From Bacteroidota bacterium (GTDB lineage: Bacteria > Bacteroidota > Bacteroidia > Flavobacteriales > Weeksellaceae): DNA of 40,932 nucleotides. The DNA lies in NCBI GenBank assembly GCA_023399595.1, contig JAEWOR010000004.1, positions 1 to 40,932 on the forward strand, given 5' to 3'. The notes under the pieces were generated by a model that had not been told where the DNA came from, did not search any database, and saw only the letters and a program-made list of their open reading frames with translations. Each line of letters starts with the position of its first letter. Within the stretch, counting starts at the first letter, position 1. The position numbers and the translations under genes are program-made. Shown here in pieces: positions 1-8,734 of this stretch.

Positions 1-1
1 T

Positions 2-148
2 CAGGGTAAAAAAAGTGAGGAAATAGCGGATCTGCTGGCACGGAGTATTCACACCGTTCGCAATCACCGCAAAAATATTCTTCAAAAATCGGGTTGCAAC
101 AACGTGCACGAGTTATTGGTAAAATCAGTAAGAGAAGCTTGGGTATAA
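2..148 (+). CDS. LuxR/NarL-type response regulator, C-terminal fragment
   Basis: This is the last 48 codons of a gene that begins before the window. The fragment contains GKKSEEIADLL followed by SIHTVRNHRKNIL, the typical turn and recognition helix of a LuxR/GerE DNA-binding domain, and then a closing helix (ELLVKSVREAWV). The family consists of transcription regulators, often response regulators with an N-terminal receiver domain, but only the DNA-binding half is visible here, so the input signal cannot be inferred. The gene ends at a TAA and is followed within 8 bases by a hairpin shared with the opposing beta-barrel gene. Confidence 0.85.
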   Translation, partial: QGKKSEEIADLLARSIHTVRNHRKNILQKSGCNNVHELLVKSVREAWV

Positions 149-155
149 CAAAAAA

Positions 156-190
156 AAGAATGCACTTTCGTACATTCTTCTCTATTTTAA
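156..190. terminator. Bidirectional intrinsic terminator between convergent genes
   Basis: AAGAATG at 156-162 pairs with CATTCTT at 173-179, with an extra inner AC/GT pair. An A-run lies on the left, which is a U-tract for the minus-strand gene, and a T-rich stretch lies on the right. It sits between the stop codons of the LuxR-type gene and the beta-barrel gene. Confidence 0.75.
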
Positions 191-200
191 AAAATTCGAT

Positions 201-2351
201 TTATTTTCCGCCACCCTGATTTTTTTCTGCATCGGTTTTGGTATTTTCTTTTACTTTTTGGTTTCCAAAGCGTTTGGTAATGGTAAAAGCAGCGCCGTAC
301 CAATCGGAATTATTTACATTTCTTATTGTTCCCACTTGGCTATAACTTGTTCTGTCAAAAACAGGTCTCAAGAAAATATTATTAAGTTGCAAAGAGGTTT
401 CAATGCCATTATTTGGAAATATTTTGGTGATAGAAATATTATGGAAAACATTGAGATTATTACCAATAGAATTACCATTATTGTGTTGATAAGCACCTAC
501 CCAACCCGAAACATTAATGTTTTTATTGAACAAATTGGTGTACGAAAAGTTAGAACTCGCCGTAAAACTCGTTAAGTAACTTTTCATATCCAGGTTATTT
601 CTTTTATTGAAATCGCTATTGTCGGAGTAGTTCACCCCTACCGTTAAGTTGACATTTAACTTATTTTTGAAAAAAGTTTGATTGGTATTTAAACTAAAGT
701 TATAACGCTTAGATTTCCCATCAAAATTATTTTCAAAAATTACCAGCTTTTCTCCTTCACGCTCATAATCTGTCCAATAGTCTTGATCGGTAAAATAATA
801 CGATGCAGAAAGAAAATACTTTTTGTAAACACCAACCTTAAAGGTGAATCTATGATTCGGATTGGGATTTAAATACATATTTCCACGAGTATATGTCCCG
901 TCGTTATTTGGTAATTCAAAAGGATTAAATTCCGAATACCAAGGCCTCCATAAATTGTAATTATAGGAAGTGGAAATATTGAAATTAGGTGTAAAAGTGT
1001 ACTTCAAAAGGGCATTAGGTAAAAAAGTTCCATAAGAATCTTTCCTTTCTAAATGATCTGTTTCCTGAAGAATTTTGTAAGTAATGTATTCATACCTCAA
1101 ACCTACTCTAACATCTAATTTTTCAAAAAATTTAGTACTATAATTAGCGTAAACTGAATTTAGATTATCTGTATATTTAAATCTGTTGTGCAAGTTAGTA
1201 GGTTGATTATTTTGATCTAAAAACCCGTAATAATCATTGGGTACAACATTGTTATTAAAATTAAATTTCGCACCCACTTCAAAACTGCTCCCCACACTAT
1301 CTAAAGGCTGAGAATAATCTAACTTTAAATAATAATTTCTAGTTTCGGTATTTTCAAAAATTTTGGTATTGGTGGATATTGGTGCGATTAACTGAGTCTT
1401 ATCAAAAGTTCTATCCGTCTGTTGTCCATTATAATTTACCCCTAAATTAACATCCAAGATTTTGTTTTTAACCTTGTCATAATACTTGTAAAATAAATTT
1501 GAACTTAAAACTCGGTATTTCGAATTTTGATTCTGATCCAAATGATAATTATTGTATAGAATATCATTGATTGTTTTAACACCATCTGAGGCGTTTTCAG
1601 ACCTGCTCTTATTCTGATACAATTCTACAATAACTCCAATGTTATTTTTATCATTTAATTCTAATTCAGAAGTAGAAGAAACCGATGGAGATTTACCTCT
1701 CCACCTGCCATTTTGGTGAATTTCTGTGTATGAATTATCTTTATATTCTTTAATTTCATTTAAAGAAGACGAAACATTTGTATTGTCATTATAACTTCCT
1801 ACCAAAGTTTGTGTAAAGTTCTTTTTGTGATAATTCACATTAAGATTCGAATATTGATTGTTCTTTCTATTCTGTGTATTGGTCATAGAAACGCTCCCTT
1901 TTATACCTTCGTCGTCACGTTTTTTAAGAACAATATTAATCACCTGTCCAGTTGTTTCGTATCTTGAAGACGGATTGGTAATGACTTCTATCTTCATCAA
2001 ATTATCGGCTGGAATAGATTTTAAATATTCCTTCAACTCTTTTCCTGTGAAAACCGATTTTCTATCGTTGATATAAACGGTTACATTTTCTCCTTCAGAT
2101 TTTATAACGTCATCGCTATCTATACTTACCAAAGGCGTCATTCTTAAAACCTCCCAAGTGGTATTTCCTGCAAGAATGGAACTTTCGGCAACATTGAAAA
2201 CGGTTCGGTCCACTTTAGTTTCTACGGTTGGCTTTTTAGCAACAATTTTTACTTCTTCAATGGAGCTTGATTTTATGGTATCTTGAACGGTGGTTTGAGC
2301 CATAAAAAAAGTACTACAAACTAATCCCGCACTTGCCAAAAATAATTTCAT
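201..2351 (-). CDS. Outer-membrane beta-barrel protein, TonB-dependent receptor-like
   Basis: A 716-residue protein with a signal peptide (MKLFLASAGLVCSTFFMAQ). Next comes a short linker ending in SSSIEEVKIVAKKP, a plug-like region at about residues 45-145 (VDRTVFNV, DNLMKIEVITNPSSRYE, GQVINIVLKK), and a long barrel rich in alternating aromatic strands to the C-terminus. This matches the outer membrane beta-barrel protein 3 group (OMP_b-brl_3) of Bacteroidetes. Those proteins resemble TonB receptors, and here there is no N-terminal carboxypeptidase-like domain. The substrate cannot be told from sequence. The C-terminus ends in a charged, glycine-rich tail (AEKNQGGGK). It is transcribed alone, between the bidirectional terminator at 156-190 and the mdh terminator. 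Confidence 0.85.
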   Translation of the reverse strand: MKLFLASAGLVCSTFFMAQTTVQDTIKSSSIEEVKIVAKKPTVETKVDRTVFNVAESSILAGNTTWEVLRMTPLVSIDSDDVIKSEGENVTVYINDRKSVFTGKELKEYLKSIPADNLMKIEVITNPSSRYETTGQVINIVLKKRDDEGIKGSVSMTNTQNRKNNQYSNLNVNYHKKNFTQTLVGSYNDNTNVSSSLNEIKEYKDNSYTEIHQNGRWRGKSPSVSSTSELELNDKNNIGVIVELYQNKSRSENASDGVKTINDILYNNYHLDQNQNSKYRVLSSNLFYKYYDKVKNKILDVNLGVNYNGQQTDRTFDKTQLIAPISTNTKIFENTETRNYYLKLDYSQPLDSVGSSFEVGAKFNFNNNVVPNDYYGFLDQNNQPTNLHNRFKYTDNLNSVYANYSTKFFEKLDVRVGLRYEYITYKILQETDHLERKDSYGTFLPNALLKYTFTPNFNISTSYNYNLWRPWYSEFNPFELPNNDGTYTRGNMYLNPNPNHRFTFKVGVYKKYFLSASYYFTDQDYWTDYEREGEKLVIFENNFDGKSKRYNFSLNTNQTFFKNKLNVNLTVGVNYSDNSDFNKRNNLDMKSYLTSFTASSNFSYTNLFNKNINVSGWVGAYQHNNGNSIGNNLNVFHNISITKIFPNNGIETSLQLNNIFLRPVFDRTSYSQVGTIRNVNNSDWYGAAFTITKRFGNQKVKENTKTDAEKNQGGGK

Positions 2352-2459
2352 GTGTTGTTTTTAATATAAGACAAACAAGTATATCATTATGTTACATCAA
2401 AATTAAAATTCGTCACTAAACATTTCATTATACACTGATTATCATCTCATTAATTTTAG

Positions 2460-2497
2460 CTGAAAACAAAAAAAGGAGCACATTTCTGTACTCCTTT
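2460..2497 (-). terminator. Intrinsic terminator of mdh
   Basis: On the minus strand a stem AAAGGAG/CTCCTTT (2472-2478 with 2491-2497) is followed by a seven-U run. It starts about 20 bases after the mdh stop codon. The loop region (GCAC...GTAC) resembles that of the terminator at 156-190. Confidence 0.8.
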
Positions 2498-2518
2498 AGT
2501 ATATTTAAGCAAACTTAA

Positions 2519-3445
2519 TTAGAATTTCAAATCGCCATTTACTTCTCTTACTGCATTAGCAGCTTCTGCAAACTTCGCTTTTTCAGCGTCTGTTAAAGTA
2601 ATATCAACAATTTTTTCTACACCGTTAGCGCCAATAATTGCTGGAACACCAAGACAGATATCAGATTGTCCGTACTCGCCATCCAACATTAAAGAACAAG
2701 GAATCATTTTCTTTTGATCGCAAAGGATAGACTGCACCAAAACAGATACAGCAGCACCTGGCGCATACCAAGCAGAAGTTCCTAAAAGTTTAGTCAATGT
2801 AGCTCCACCCACTTTAGTTTCTTCAGCTACGTAAGCTTGTTTTTCTTCAGATAAAAATTCAGTTACTGGAACTCCGTTTCTTGTCGCTTTCGTCATCAAA
2901 GGAAGCATTCCTGTATCAGAATGCGCTGCGATTACCATTCCGTCAACGTCAGAAATTGGGCATTCTAAAGCTTCCGCCAATCTGTATTTGAAACGTGCAG
3001 AATCTAAAGCTCCACCCATACCGATGATTCTTTCTTTTGGAAGGCCAGAAGTTTTGTGTACCAAGTAAGCCATAGTATCCATAGGGTTAGAAACTACAAT
3101 GATGATCACGTCTGGAGAATGTTTTACTAAGTTTTCTGTAACTTCTTTTACAATTCCTGCGTTAATACCAATAAGTTCTTCTCTTGTCATCCCTGGTTTT
3201 CTTGGGATACCAGAAGTAATAACTGCTACTTTAGACCCAGCTGTTTTGCTGTAATCTCCTGTTGTACCAGTAATTTTAGTATCAAAAGCGTTAAGAGACG
3301 CACACTGCATTAAATCCATAGCTTTACCTTCTGCAAAACCTTCTTTAATATCCACTAAAACCACTTCTGAAGCGAAATTTTTCATCGCAATATACTCTGC
3401 ACAAGATGCTCCTACAGCACCAGCTCCTACTACGGTAACTTTCAT
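2519..3445 (-). CDS. mdh: Malate dehydrogenase
   Basis: A 308-residue NAD-dependent malate dehydrogenase, oxidising malate to oxaloacetate in the TCA cycle in the cytoplasm. The start MKVTVVGAGAVGASCAEYIA carries the GxGxxG dinucleotide-binding loop. GIPRKPGMTREELIGINAGI is the mobile-loop and substrate-binding region, VSNPMDTMAYL follows, and LDSARFKYRLAEAL and AAHSDTGMLPL carry the catalytic Asp/His pair and substrate arginine of the LDH-like MDH family. Length is normal. The gene stands alone, divergent from sdhCAB, so two neighbouring TCA-cycle steps flank one regulatory region. The promoter at 3503-3533 and the overlapping palindrome suggest regulated transcription. Confidence 0.96.
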   Translation of the reverse strand: MKVTVVGAGAVGASCAEYIAMKNFASEVVLVDIKEGFAEGKAMDLMQCASLNAFDTKITGTTGDYSKTAGSKVAVITSGIPRKPGMTREELIGINAGIVKEVTENLVKHSPDVIIIVVSNPMDTMAYLVHKTSGLPKERIIGMGGALDSARFKYRLAEALECPISDVDGMVIAAHSDTGMLPLMTKATRNGVPVTEFLSEEKQAYVAEETKVGGATLTKLLGTSAWYAPGAAVSVLVQSILCDQKKMIPCSLMLDGEYGQSDICLGVPAIIGANGVEKIVDITLTDAEKAKFAEAANAVREVNGDLKF

Positions 3446-3502
3446 AATGTTAATTGTTTTTTAAAAATTTATTTTTAATGTTTTTTTCTTTACTCTAACT
3501 CT

Positions 3503-3544
3503 CAAAGTTAATAATTCTTGAAAAATTGCGCAATTTTTCAAGAA
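3503..3544 (-). promoter_or_regulatory. mdh promoter overlapped by a perfect 30-base palindrome
   Basis: On the minus strand TAACTTTG (complement of 3503-3510) fits the Bacteroidetes -7 element TAnnTTTG. A TTG (complement of 3531-3533) lies exactly 20 bases upstream as the -33 element. Bases 3515-3544 form a perfect palindrome whose left half is TTCTTGAAAAATTGC, and the -33 TTG lies at its centre. No gene ends here, so it is not needed as a terminator. It is best read as an operator for a dimeric regulator that would compete with sigma factor. The promoter assignment follows the known consensus; the operator role is inferred. Confidence 0.6.
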
Positions 3545-3576
3545 ATTTAATTGAATTTTAGTCAAATATAATGTAA

Positions 3577-3706
3577 ATCAACAACTTAAAGTCTACACAT
3601 TTATAGTACTCTAATTGAAAATAGGTTTTTAATAGTTAGAATCGCCTTATTTACTCATAATAGCCTGTTGTACATTTTAAATAATACTAACTTTTAAGTT
3701 GTTGAT
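3577..3706. repeat. 130-base segment bounded by 14-base inverted repeats
   Basis: ATCAACAACTTAAA at 3577-3590 is repeated as its exact reverse complement at 3693-3706. The 102 bases between them have no coding potential that I can see. It could be a small non-autonomous element or a long-range RNA or DNA structure in the mdh-sdhC intergenic region (3446-3985). I saw no clear target-site duplication. The remainder, 3707-3985, is AT-rich, and I could not place a convincing sdhC promoter in it. Confidence 0.4.
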
Positions 3707-3985
3707 ATAATTAAAAATCATTTTCGTTGTCAACACCCATAAACTCAGCAGTTAATGTAAAATTTATCAATTCCAAAACCTTCAATTTTATAGTTCGTTT
3801 TTCATAGGAAAGTAAATTTTCATTTGATATTTTAAGTAAAATTTCAAAAATTCTTTTGTAATTTGCATTCTAGTTGTTCATTGTAAATGTCGCACACAAA
3901 TTCAATTTACTGATTTCTAACTAATTGAATGACTTCTCTGGTTTTTAATTCATAATACACAATGGGTAATATAAAATGAAAAAAT

Positions 3986-4642
3986 ATGTTGTCTACACTT
4001 TCTAGAAAACTTCTTTTAGCTTTTACTGGTTTTTTCCTGAGTTTCTTTTTGTTGATTCATTTTTTAGGAAATCTCCAACTTTTTTTGCCTCAAAAAGAAG
4101 CACATCTTCAGTTCAATGCTTATTCGCACTATTTATCAGGAAACATTCTTATTAAAATAGTTTCTTATATTTTGTACATAAGTATTATTCTTCACTCTGT
4201 AGATGGGCTTATTATTACTTTAAAAAACAAAAAATCTGGCGGGAGTTATCAGTCCGATCGAAGAGGAAGAGCTAGCAAGTGGTCTTCTAGAAATATGGGA
4301 ATTTTAGGAACGTTAATTTTAATTTTCCTTGTTATTCATTTTCAAAATTTCTGGTATATCTACAAATTCGGAAACCCTGCCTTAGACGAAAACGGAAACA
4401 AAGATTTGTACATTTTAGTGATCACTATTTTCAAAGAATGGTGGTATGTTATTATTTATATCATTTCCATGGCTGCATTATGTTTTCATTTAATTCACGG
4501 TATACATAGCGCAATTAGAACATTAGGAATTTATCATCCCAAATACGTAAAAGCTATTAAAACCATTGGTATTGCCTACTCCGTAATTATTTGTTTTGGA
4601 TTTTCCTTAATGCCTATTTATATTTTCTTCACTCATCATTAA
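3986..4642 (+). CDS. sdhC: Succinate dehydrogenase cytochrome b subunit
   Basis: A 218-residue membrane protein with about five hydrophobic helices. It is the single-chain cytochrome b558 type found in Bacteroidetes and Bacillus succinate:quinone oxidoreductases, which lack a separate SdhD. Histidines sit inside the helices (FLLIHFLGNL, SIILHSVDG, LVIHFQNFWYIY, ALCFHLIHGIHSA) at places expected for heme b ligands. It anchors the SdhAB dimer in the inner membrane and passes electrons to menaquinone. It is the first gene of the sdhCAB operon, 11 bases before sdhA. I see no strong ribosome-binding site, as is common in this phylum. Confidence 0.93.
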   Translation: MLSTLSRKLLLAFTGFFLSFFLLIHFLGNLQLFLPQKEAHLQFNAYSHYLSGNILIKIVSYILYISIILHSVDGLIITLKNKKSGGSYQSDRRGRASKWSSRNMGILGTLILIFLVIHFQNFWYIYKFGNPALDENGNKDLYILVITIFKEWWYVIIYIISMAALCFHLIHGIHSAIRTLGIYHPKYVKAIKTIGIAYSVIICFGFSLMPIYIFFTHH

Positions 4643-4653
4643 AATAAAATTTT

Positions 4654-6570
4654 ATGATTTTAGATTCAAAAATTCCAGAAGGACCATTAGAAAAAAAATG
4701 GGAAAACTATAAAAAAACGAGTCAGCTTGTAAACCCTTCCAATAGAAAAAAACTGGATATTATAGTTGTAGGAACAGGATTAGCAGGGAGTTCCATAGCT
4801 GCATCTTTAGGTGAAATGGGATATAATGTTAAAGCATTTTGCTTTCAAGACAGTCCAAGAAGAGCGCATTCTGTAGCAGCACAAGGAGGAGTAAATGCTG
4901 CAAAAAATTATAAAAATGATGGTGATAGTGTTTACAGAATGTTTGTAGATACGTTAAAAGGAGGAGATTTCAGAGCTCGCGAAGCCAATGTTTACAGAAT
5001 GGCAGAATGTTCTTTAAACCTTATAGATCAAGCCGTGGCACAAGGCGTTCCTTTTGGAAGAGAATATGGTGGATACCTTAATAATCGTTCTTTTGGAGGA
5101 GTGCAAGTCAGTAGAACGTTTTACGCTAGAGGTCAAACAGGACAGCAATTGCTTTTAGGCGCATACCAAGCTTTAATGAGACAAGTGGGTAAAAAAAGTG
5201 TAGAACTATTTTCCCGACACGAAATGCTAGATTTGGTAGTAATAGACGGAAAAGCCAGAGGAATTATCGTAAGAAATCTGGACACAGGAGAAATAGAGAG
5301 ACATGCTGCACACGCAGTAGTTTTAGCGACAGGTGGTTACGGTAAAATTTACTATTTATCTACTTTAGCAATGGGTTGTAACGGTTCTGCTATTTGGCGC
5401 GCCCATAAAAAAGGAGCTTTAATAGCTTGTCCTAGTTGGATACAAGTTCATCCTACTTCGTTGCCACAATCTGGAGATTATCAGTCTAAACTCACATTAA
5501 TGTCTGAATCCTTACGAAATGATGGTAGAATTTGGGTTCCTTTAAACAAGGATGAAAACAGAGCGCCCAATGAGATCCCCGAAAGTGAAAGAGATTATTA
5601 TTTAGAACGAAAATACCCTGCTTTTGGTAATCTTGCTCCAAGAGACATCTCCTCTAGAGCCGCCAAAGAAAGAATAGATGCAGGTTTTGGAATTGGCCCC
5701 TTAAAAAATGCTGTTTATCTCGATTTTTCCAAAGCGATTAAAGAACAGGGAAAAGAAAAAATCCAGGAGAAATACGGAAATTTATTCGATATGTATCTTA
5801 AAATTACAGGATATGATGCCTATAAAGAACCGATGATGATTTCCCCTTCTGCGCACTTTTCAATGGGTGGACTTTGGGTAGATTATGAATTAATGACTAC
5901 CATTCCTGGATTATTTGCTTTAGGAGAAGCCAATTTCGCTGATCATGGAGCCAATCGTTTGGGAGCAAATTCTCTGCTTCAAGCTTCTGTAGATGGATAT
6001 TTTATTGCACCTTACACCATTGCCAATTATTTATCTAAAGAAATACACACTGGAAAAATTTCTACCGACAATATAGAATTTGAAAAAGCTGAAAATAACG
6101 TAAAAAATCAACTTCAAAATTTCATCAATATTAAAGGATGCAAAACCGTAGATTATTTTCATAAAACTTTAGGAAAACTCTTGTACGATTATTGTGGATT
6201 GGCCAGAAATGAAGAAGGTTTGAAATTCGCTATCGAAGAAATAAAAAAACTGAAACAAGAATTTTATGCTGATGTAAAAGTTTCTGGAAGTGGTGATACC
6301 ATGAATTCTGAATTAGAAAAAGCGGGTCGCGTTGCCGATTATTTAGAAATTGGAACTTTAATGTGTTGGGATGCCCTAACAAGAAACGAATCTTGTGGAG
6401 CACATTTCCGAGAAGAATATCAAACACCTGAAGGTGAAGCCCTAAGAAATGATGAAGAATATCAATTTATTTCTGCATGGGAATGGAAAGGAGAAAACAC
6501 CGAACATCAACTCATAAAAGAGCCTTTATTTTTTGAAGAAATCCAACCCATTGTAAGAAGTTATAAATAA
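4654..6570 (+). CDS. sdhA: Succinate dehydrogenase/fumarate reductase flavoprotein subunit
   Basis: A 638-residue catalytic flavoprotein, oxidising succinate to fumarate. The FAD-binding fold starts at about residue 35 (IIVVGTGLAGSSIAASLGE). RRAHSVAAQGGVNAAKN includes His72, the expected site of covalent FAD attachment. VLATGGYGKIY, WIQVHPTSLPQSG and ISPSAHFSMGGLWVDYE are conserved substrate and FAD segments, and GLFALGEANFADHGANRLGANSL is the second FAD segment. The C-terminal helical domain ends near the SCGAHFREEYQTPEGEA capping motif. It is the soluble-side partner of SdhB, which follows 13 bases downstream. Length and order fit the Bacteroidetes sdhCAB operon. Confidence 0.96.
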   Translation: MILDSKIPEGPLEKKWENYKKTSQLVNPSNRKKLDIIVVGTGLAGSSIAASLGEMGYNVKAFCFQDSPRRAHSVAAQGGVNAAKNYKNDGDSVYRMFVDTLKGGDFRAREANVYRMAECSLNLIDQAVAQGVPFGREYGGYLNNRSFGGVQVSRTFYARGQTGQQLLLGAYQALMRQVGKKSVELFSRHEMLDLVVIDGKARGIIVRNLDTGEIERHAAHAVVLATGGYGKIYYLSTLAMGCNGSAIWRAHKKGALIACPSWIQVHPTSLPQSGDYQSKLTLMSESLRNDGRIWVPLNKDENRAPNEIPESERDYYLERKYPAFGNLAPRDISSRAAKERIDAGFGIGPLKNAVYLDFSKAIKEQGKEKIQEKYGNLFDMYLKITGYDAYKEPMMISPSAHFSMGGLWVDYELMTTIPGLFALGEANFADHGANRLGANSLLQASVDGYFIAPYTIANYLSKEIHTGKISTDNIEFEKAENNVKNQLQNFINIKGCKTVDYFHKTLGKLLYDYCGLARNEEGLKFAIEEIKKLKQEFYADVKVSGSGDTMNSELEKAGRVADYLEIGTLMCWDALTRNESCGAHFREEYQTPEGEALRNDEEYQFISAWEWKGENTEHQLIKEPLFFEEIQPIVRSYK

Positions 6571-6583
6571 AAAAGCAAGAACA

Positions 6584-7333
6584 ATGAATTTGAATTTGAA
6601 AATTTGGAGACAGAAAAACCAACAAAGTCAAGGAAAACTGGTGGATTACAGTTTAAAAGATCTTAATCCTCAGATGTCTTTCTTGGAAATGCTAGACATT
6701 TTAAATGAAAAACTTATTATTGAAGGCCAAGAACCTGTAGAATTCGATCATGATTGTCGCGAAGGCATCTGTGGACAATGCGGAATGATGATTAACGGAA
6801 TAGCCCATGGTTCCTTAAAAAACACCACAACTTGCCAACTGCATCTCCGTTCTTTTAAAGATGGGGAAACTATTATTATTGAACCTTTTCGGGCAAAAGC
6901 TTTTCCTGTAAAAAAAGATTTAAAAGTGGATCGTTCCGCTTTCGACAGAATTATTTCTTCTGGAGGTTTTATATCTATTAATACTGGACAAGCTCCAGAT
7001 GCTACTGCCATTGCTATTACGCATAAAACAGCGGAAGAAGCTTTTGATGCAGCGGCTTGTATTGGCTGTGGAGCGTGCGTTGCAACCTGCAAAAATGGAA
7101 GTGCAGCTCTTTTTACGGCAGCCAAAATAAGTCATATGGCGTTAATTCCGCAAGGAAAAGAAGAGAGAAATGAACGCGTAATGAATATGGTAAAACAAAT
7201 GGACTCCGAAGATTTTGGACATTGCTCTAATACAGAAGCTTGCGAAGTGGAATGCCCACAAGGAATTTCCGTTCTCCATATCGCTAGGATGAATTATGAA
7301 TATTCTAGGGCTTTATTTTTCCGAAAAAAGTAA
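6584..7333 (+). CDS. sdhB: Succinate dehydrogenase iron-sulfur subunit
   Basis: A 249-residue electron-transfer subunit. The N-terminal plant-type ferredoxin fold carries the [2Fe-2S] ligands in CREGICGQCGMMINGIAHG and a later Cys in TTCQLHL. The C-terminal alpha-helical domain carries two cysteine clusters, CIGCGACVATCKNGS and CSNTEACEVECPQGISV, for the [4Fe-4S] and [3Fe-4S] centres. It moves electrons from FAD in SdhA to the heme/quinone site in SdhC. It is the last gene of the operon. It converges on the cytochrome c peroxidase gene with only 32 AT-rich bases between, where AAAAAATTTTT may act as a weak bidirectional terminator. Confidence 0.96.
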   Translation: MNLNLKIWRQKNQQSQGKLVDYSLKDLNPQMSFLEMLDILNEKLIIEGQEPVEFDHDCREGICGQCGMMINGIAHGSLKNTTTCQLHLRSFKDGETIIIEPFRAKAFPVKKDLKVDRSAFDRIISSGGFISINTGQAPDATAIAITHKTAEEAFDAAACIGCGACVATCKNGSAALFTAAKISHMALIPQGKEERNERVMNMVKQMDSEDFGHCSNTEACEVECPQGISVLHIARMNYEYSRALFFRKK

Positions 7334-7365
7334 TATAATTAAAAAATTTTTGTAATTTATGTTGA

Positions 7366-8466
7366 TTAATAAGATTTTAAGGTTCTTAAAAAGGAAATAA
7401 TATCAGAAATTTCTTCATCTTCAAGGTTTAAAGATTTTATCATTCCCGATTTTTTAGGAAAATGAGGATCCTTCAATTGTTCGGGAGTTAAATTCTGCTT
7501 TCCAAAACCAACATTATACATCATCATTACGTTTCTAAGTTCTGGAAATTGTCCGTTGTGCATATAAGGTTTTGTAAGAGCAACTTCCCTCAAGCTAGGA
7601 GTTCGGAATTTCCTTTTGTCTTCGGGGTTTTTAGTGATTTCATACCTTCCAAGATCATTATCGTCTTCACTAAAAAAATCCAAACCTATATTATGGAATT
7701 TATTATCCGAAAAAGTCCCAGAATTGTGACAATTAATGCAATTGGCTTTTGTCCTGAATAAATGCAAACCTCTGATTTCAGCATCGCTAAATTCATCCTT
7801 CTTACCTTCTATAAAAACATCAAAACGCGATTTCCCACTCACCAAAGTTCTTTCATAAGTAGCAATAGCTTTTACCAATCTTTCTTCGGTTACTCTTTTA
7901 TTCCCAAAGGCTTTTCTAAATAATTTCCTATAATTTTTATTGCTGACAATCCTATTAATGGCCAAATCCATATGAAGATTCATTTCTATAGGGTTTTCTA
8001 TAGGATGTTTTACTTGATCTTCCAAAGATTTTACTTTACCATCCCAAAAAAGTGTTGTAGAATATCCAGAATTCATAATGCTTAAAGTATTGCGAATTCC
8101 CTCCTGATCTTTATGTCCCAAAGCGACCATTTTGCCATCTGAAAAAGCCTTTTCGGGTAAGTGACAAGTTGCACAAGAAATTTTCCCAGATTCCGACAAT
8201 TGAGGATCAAAAAAAAGCTCTTTCCCTAGTTGAACTTTAGCTTCTGAATAAGGATTTTCGGCAGGAAACTCCATTTTGGGCAATATTCCTATATCCTGAA
8301 AACCTTCTTTAGCTTCATCAAAAAGAAATGGTTTTGGCCAAATTTGAGGATTTCCACTTCCGTACAAATCTCGAAGTTTGCTTACGGAATATTCTTTATT
8401 TGTATTACTTAAAAGAAAAAACAAACTAAAAATTACAACGATATATCCTAAATATAAATCCTTCAT
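7366..8466 (-). CDS. Di-heme cytochrome c peroxidase family protein (CcpA/MauG type)
   Basis: A protein of about 366 residues starting at MKDLYLGYIVVIFSLFFLLS, a signal or anchor segment. A further-upstream in-frame start (8586) would add 40 residues lacking family resemblance, so 8466 is preferred. Two c-type heme sites are visible: CATCH in GKISCATCHLPEKAFSDG and CINCH in TKANCINCHNSGTFSDN. They are followed by FRTPSLREVALTKPYMHNG, the conserved distal segment near the second heme. The family reduces hydrogen peroxide with electrons from cytochrome c, or modifies proteins as MauG does. It should be periplasmic. No neighbour indicates a specific partner. Confidence 0.88.
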   Translation of the reverse strand: MKDLYLGYIVVIFSLFFLLSNTNKEYSVSKLRDLYGSGNPQIWPKPFLFDEAKEGFQDIGILPKMEFPAENPYSEAKVQLGKELFFDPQLSESGKISCATCHLPEKAFSDGKMVALGHKDQEGIRNTLSIMNSGYSTTLFWDGKVKSLEDQVKHPIENPIEMNLHMDLAINRIVSNKNYRKLFRKAFGNKRVTEERLVKAIATYERTLVSGKSRFDVFIEGKKDEFSDAEIRGLHLFRTKANCINCHNSGTFSDNKFHNIGLDFFSEDDNDLGRYEITKNPEDKRKFRTPSLREVALTKPYMHNGQFPELRNVMMMYNVGFGKQNLTPEQLKDPHFPKKSGMIKSLNLEDEEISDIISFLRTLKSY

Positions 8467-8734
8467 GCTTCTAAAAGAATAGCAAATATAATAATAAAGT
8501 AAAAACCAAAAGAAACCCTTCGTAAGTACAAAGAGCTTCACACAAAAACCATATTTATTGATAAATGGAAAATTATAAACTTTCACCTTTATACTATAAA
8601 AAGTGAAAATCCCTTACAAATTGCGAGGTTCAACTGAAATTTTTACAATTAAAGTTACTTGTGTATAAATCACTTAAAAGTGAACATTTTTTTCAGCCTT
8701 ACAAAAAGGATAATTTTATTGAGAAAGTTTACAA

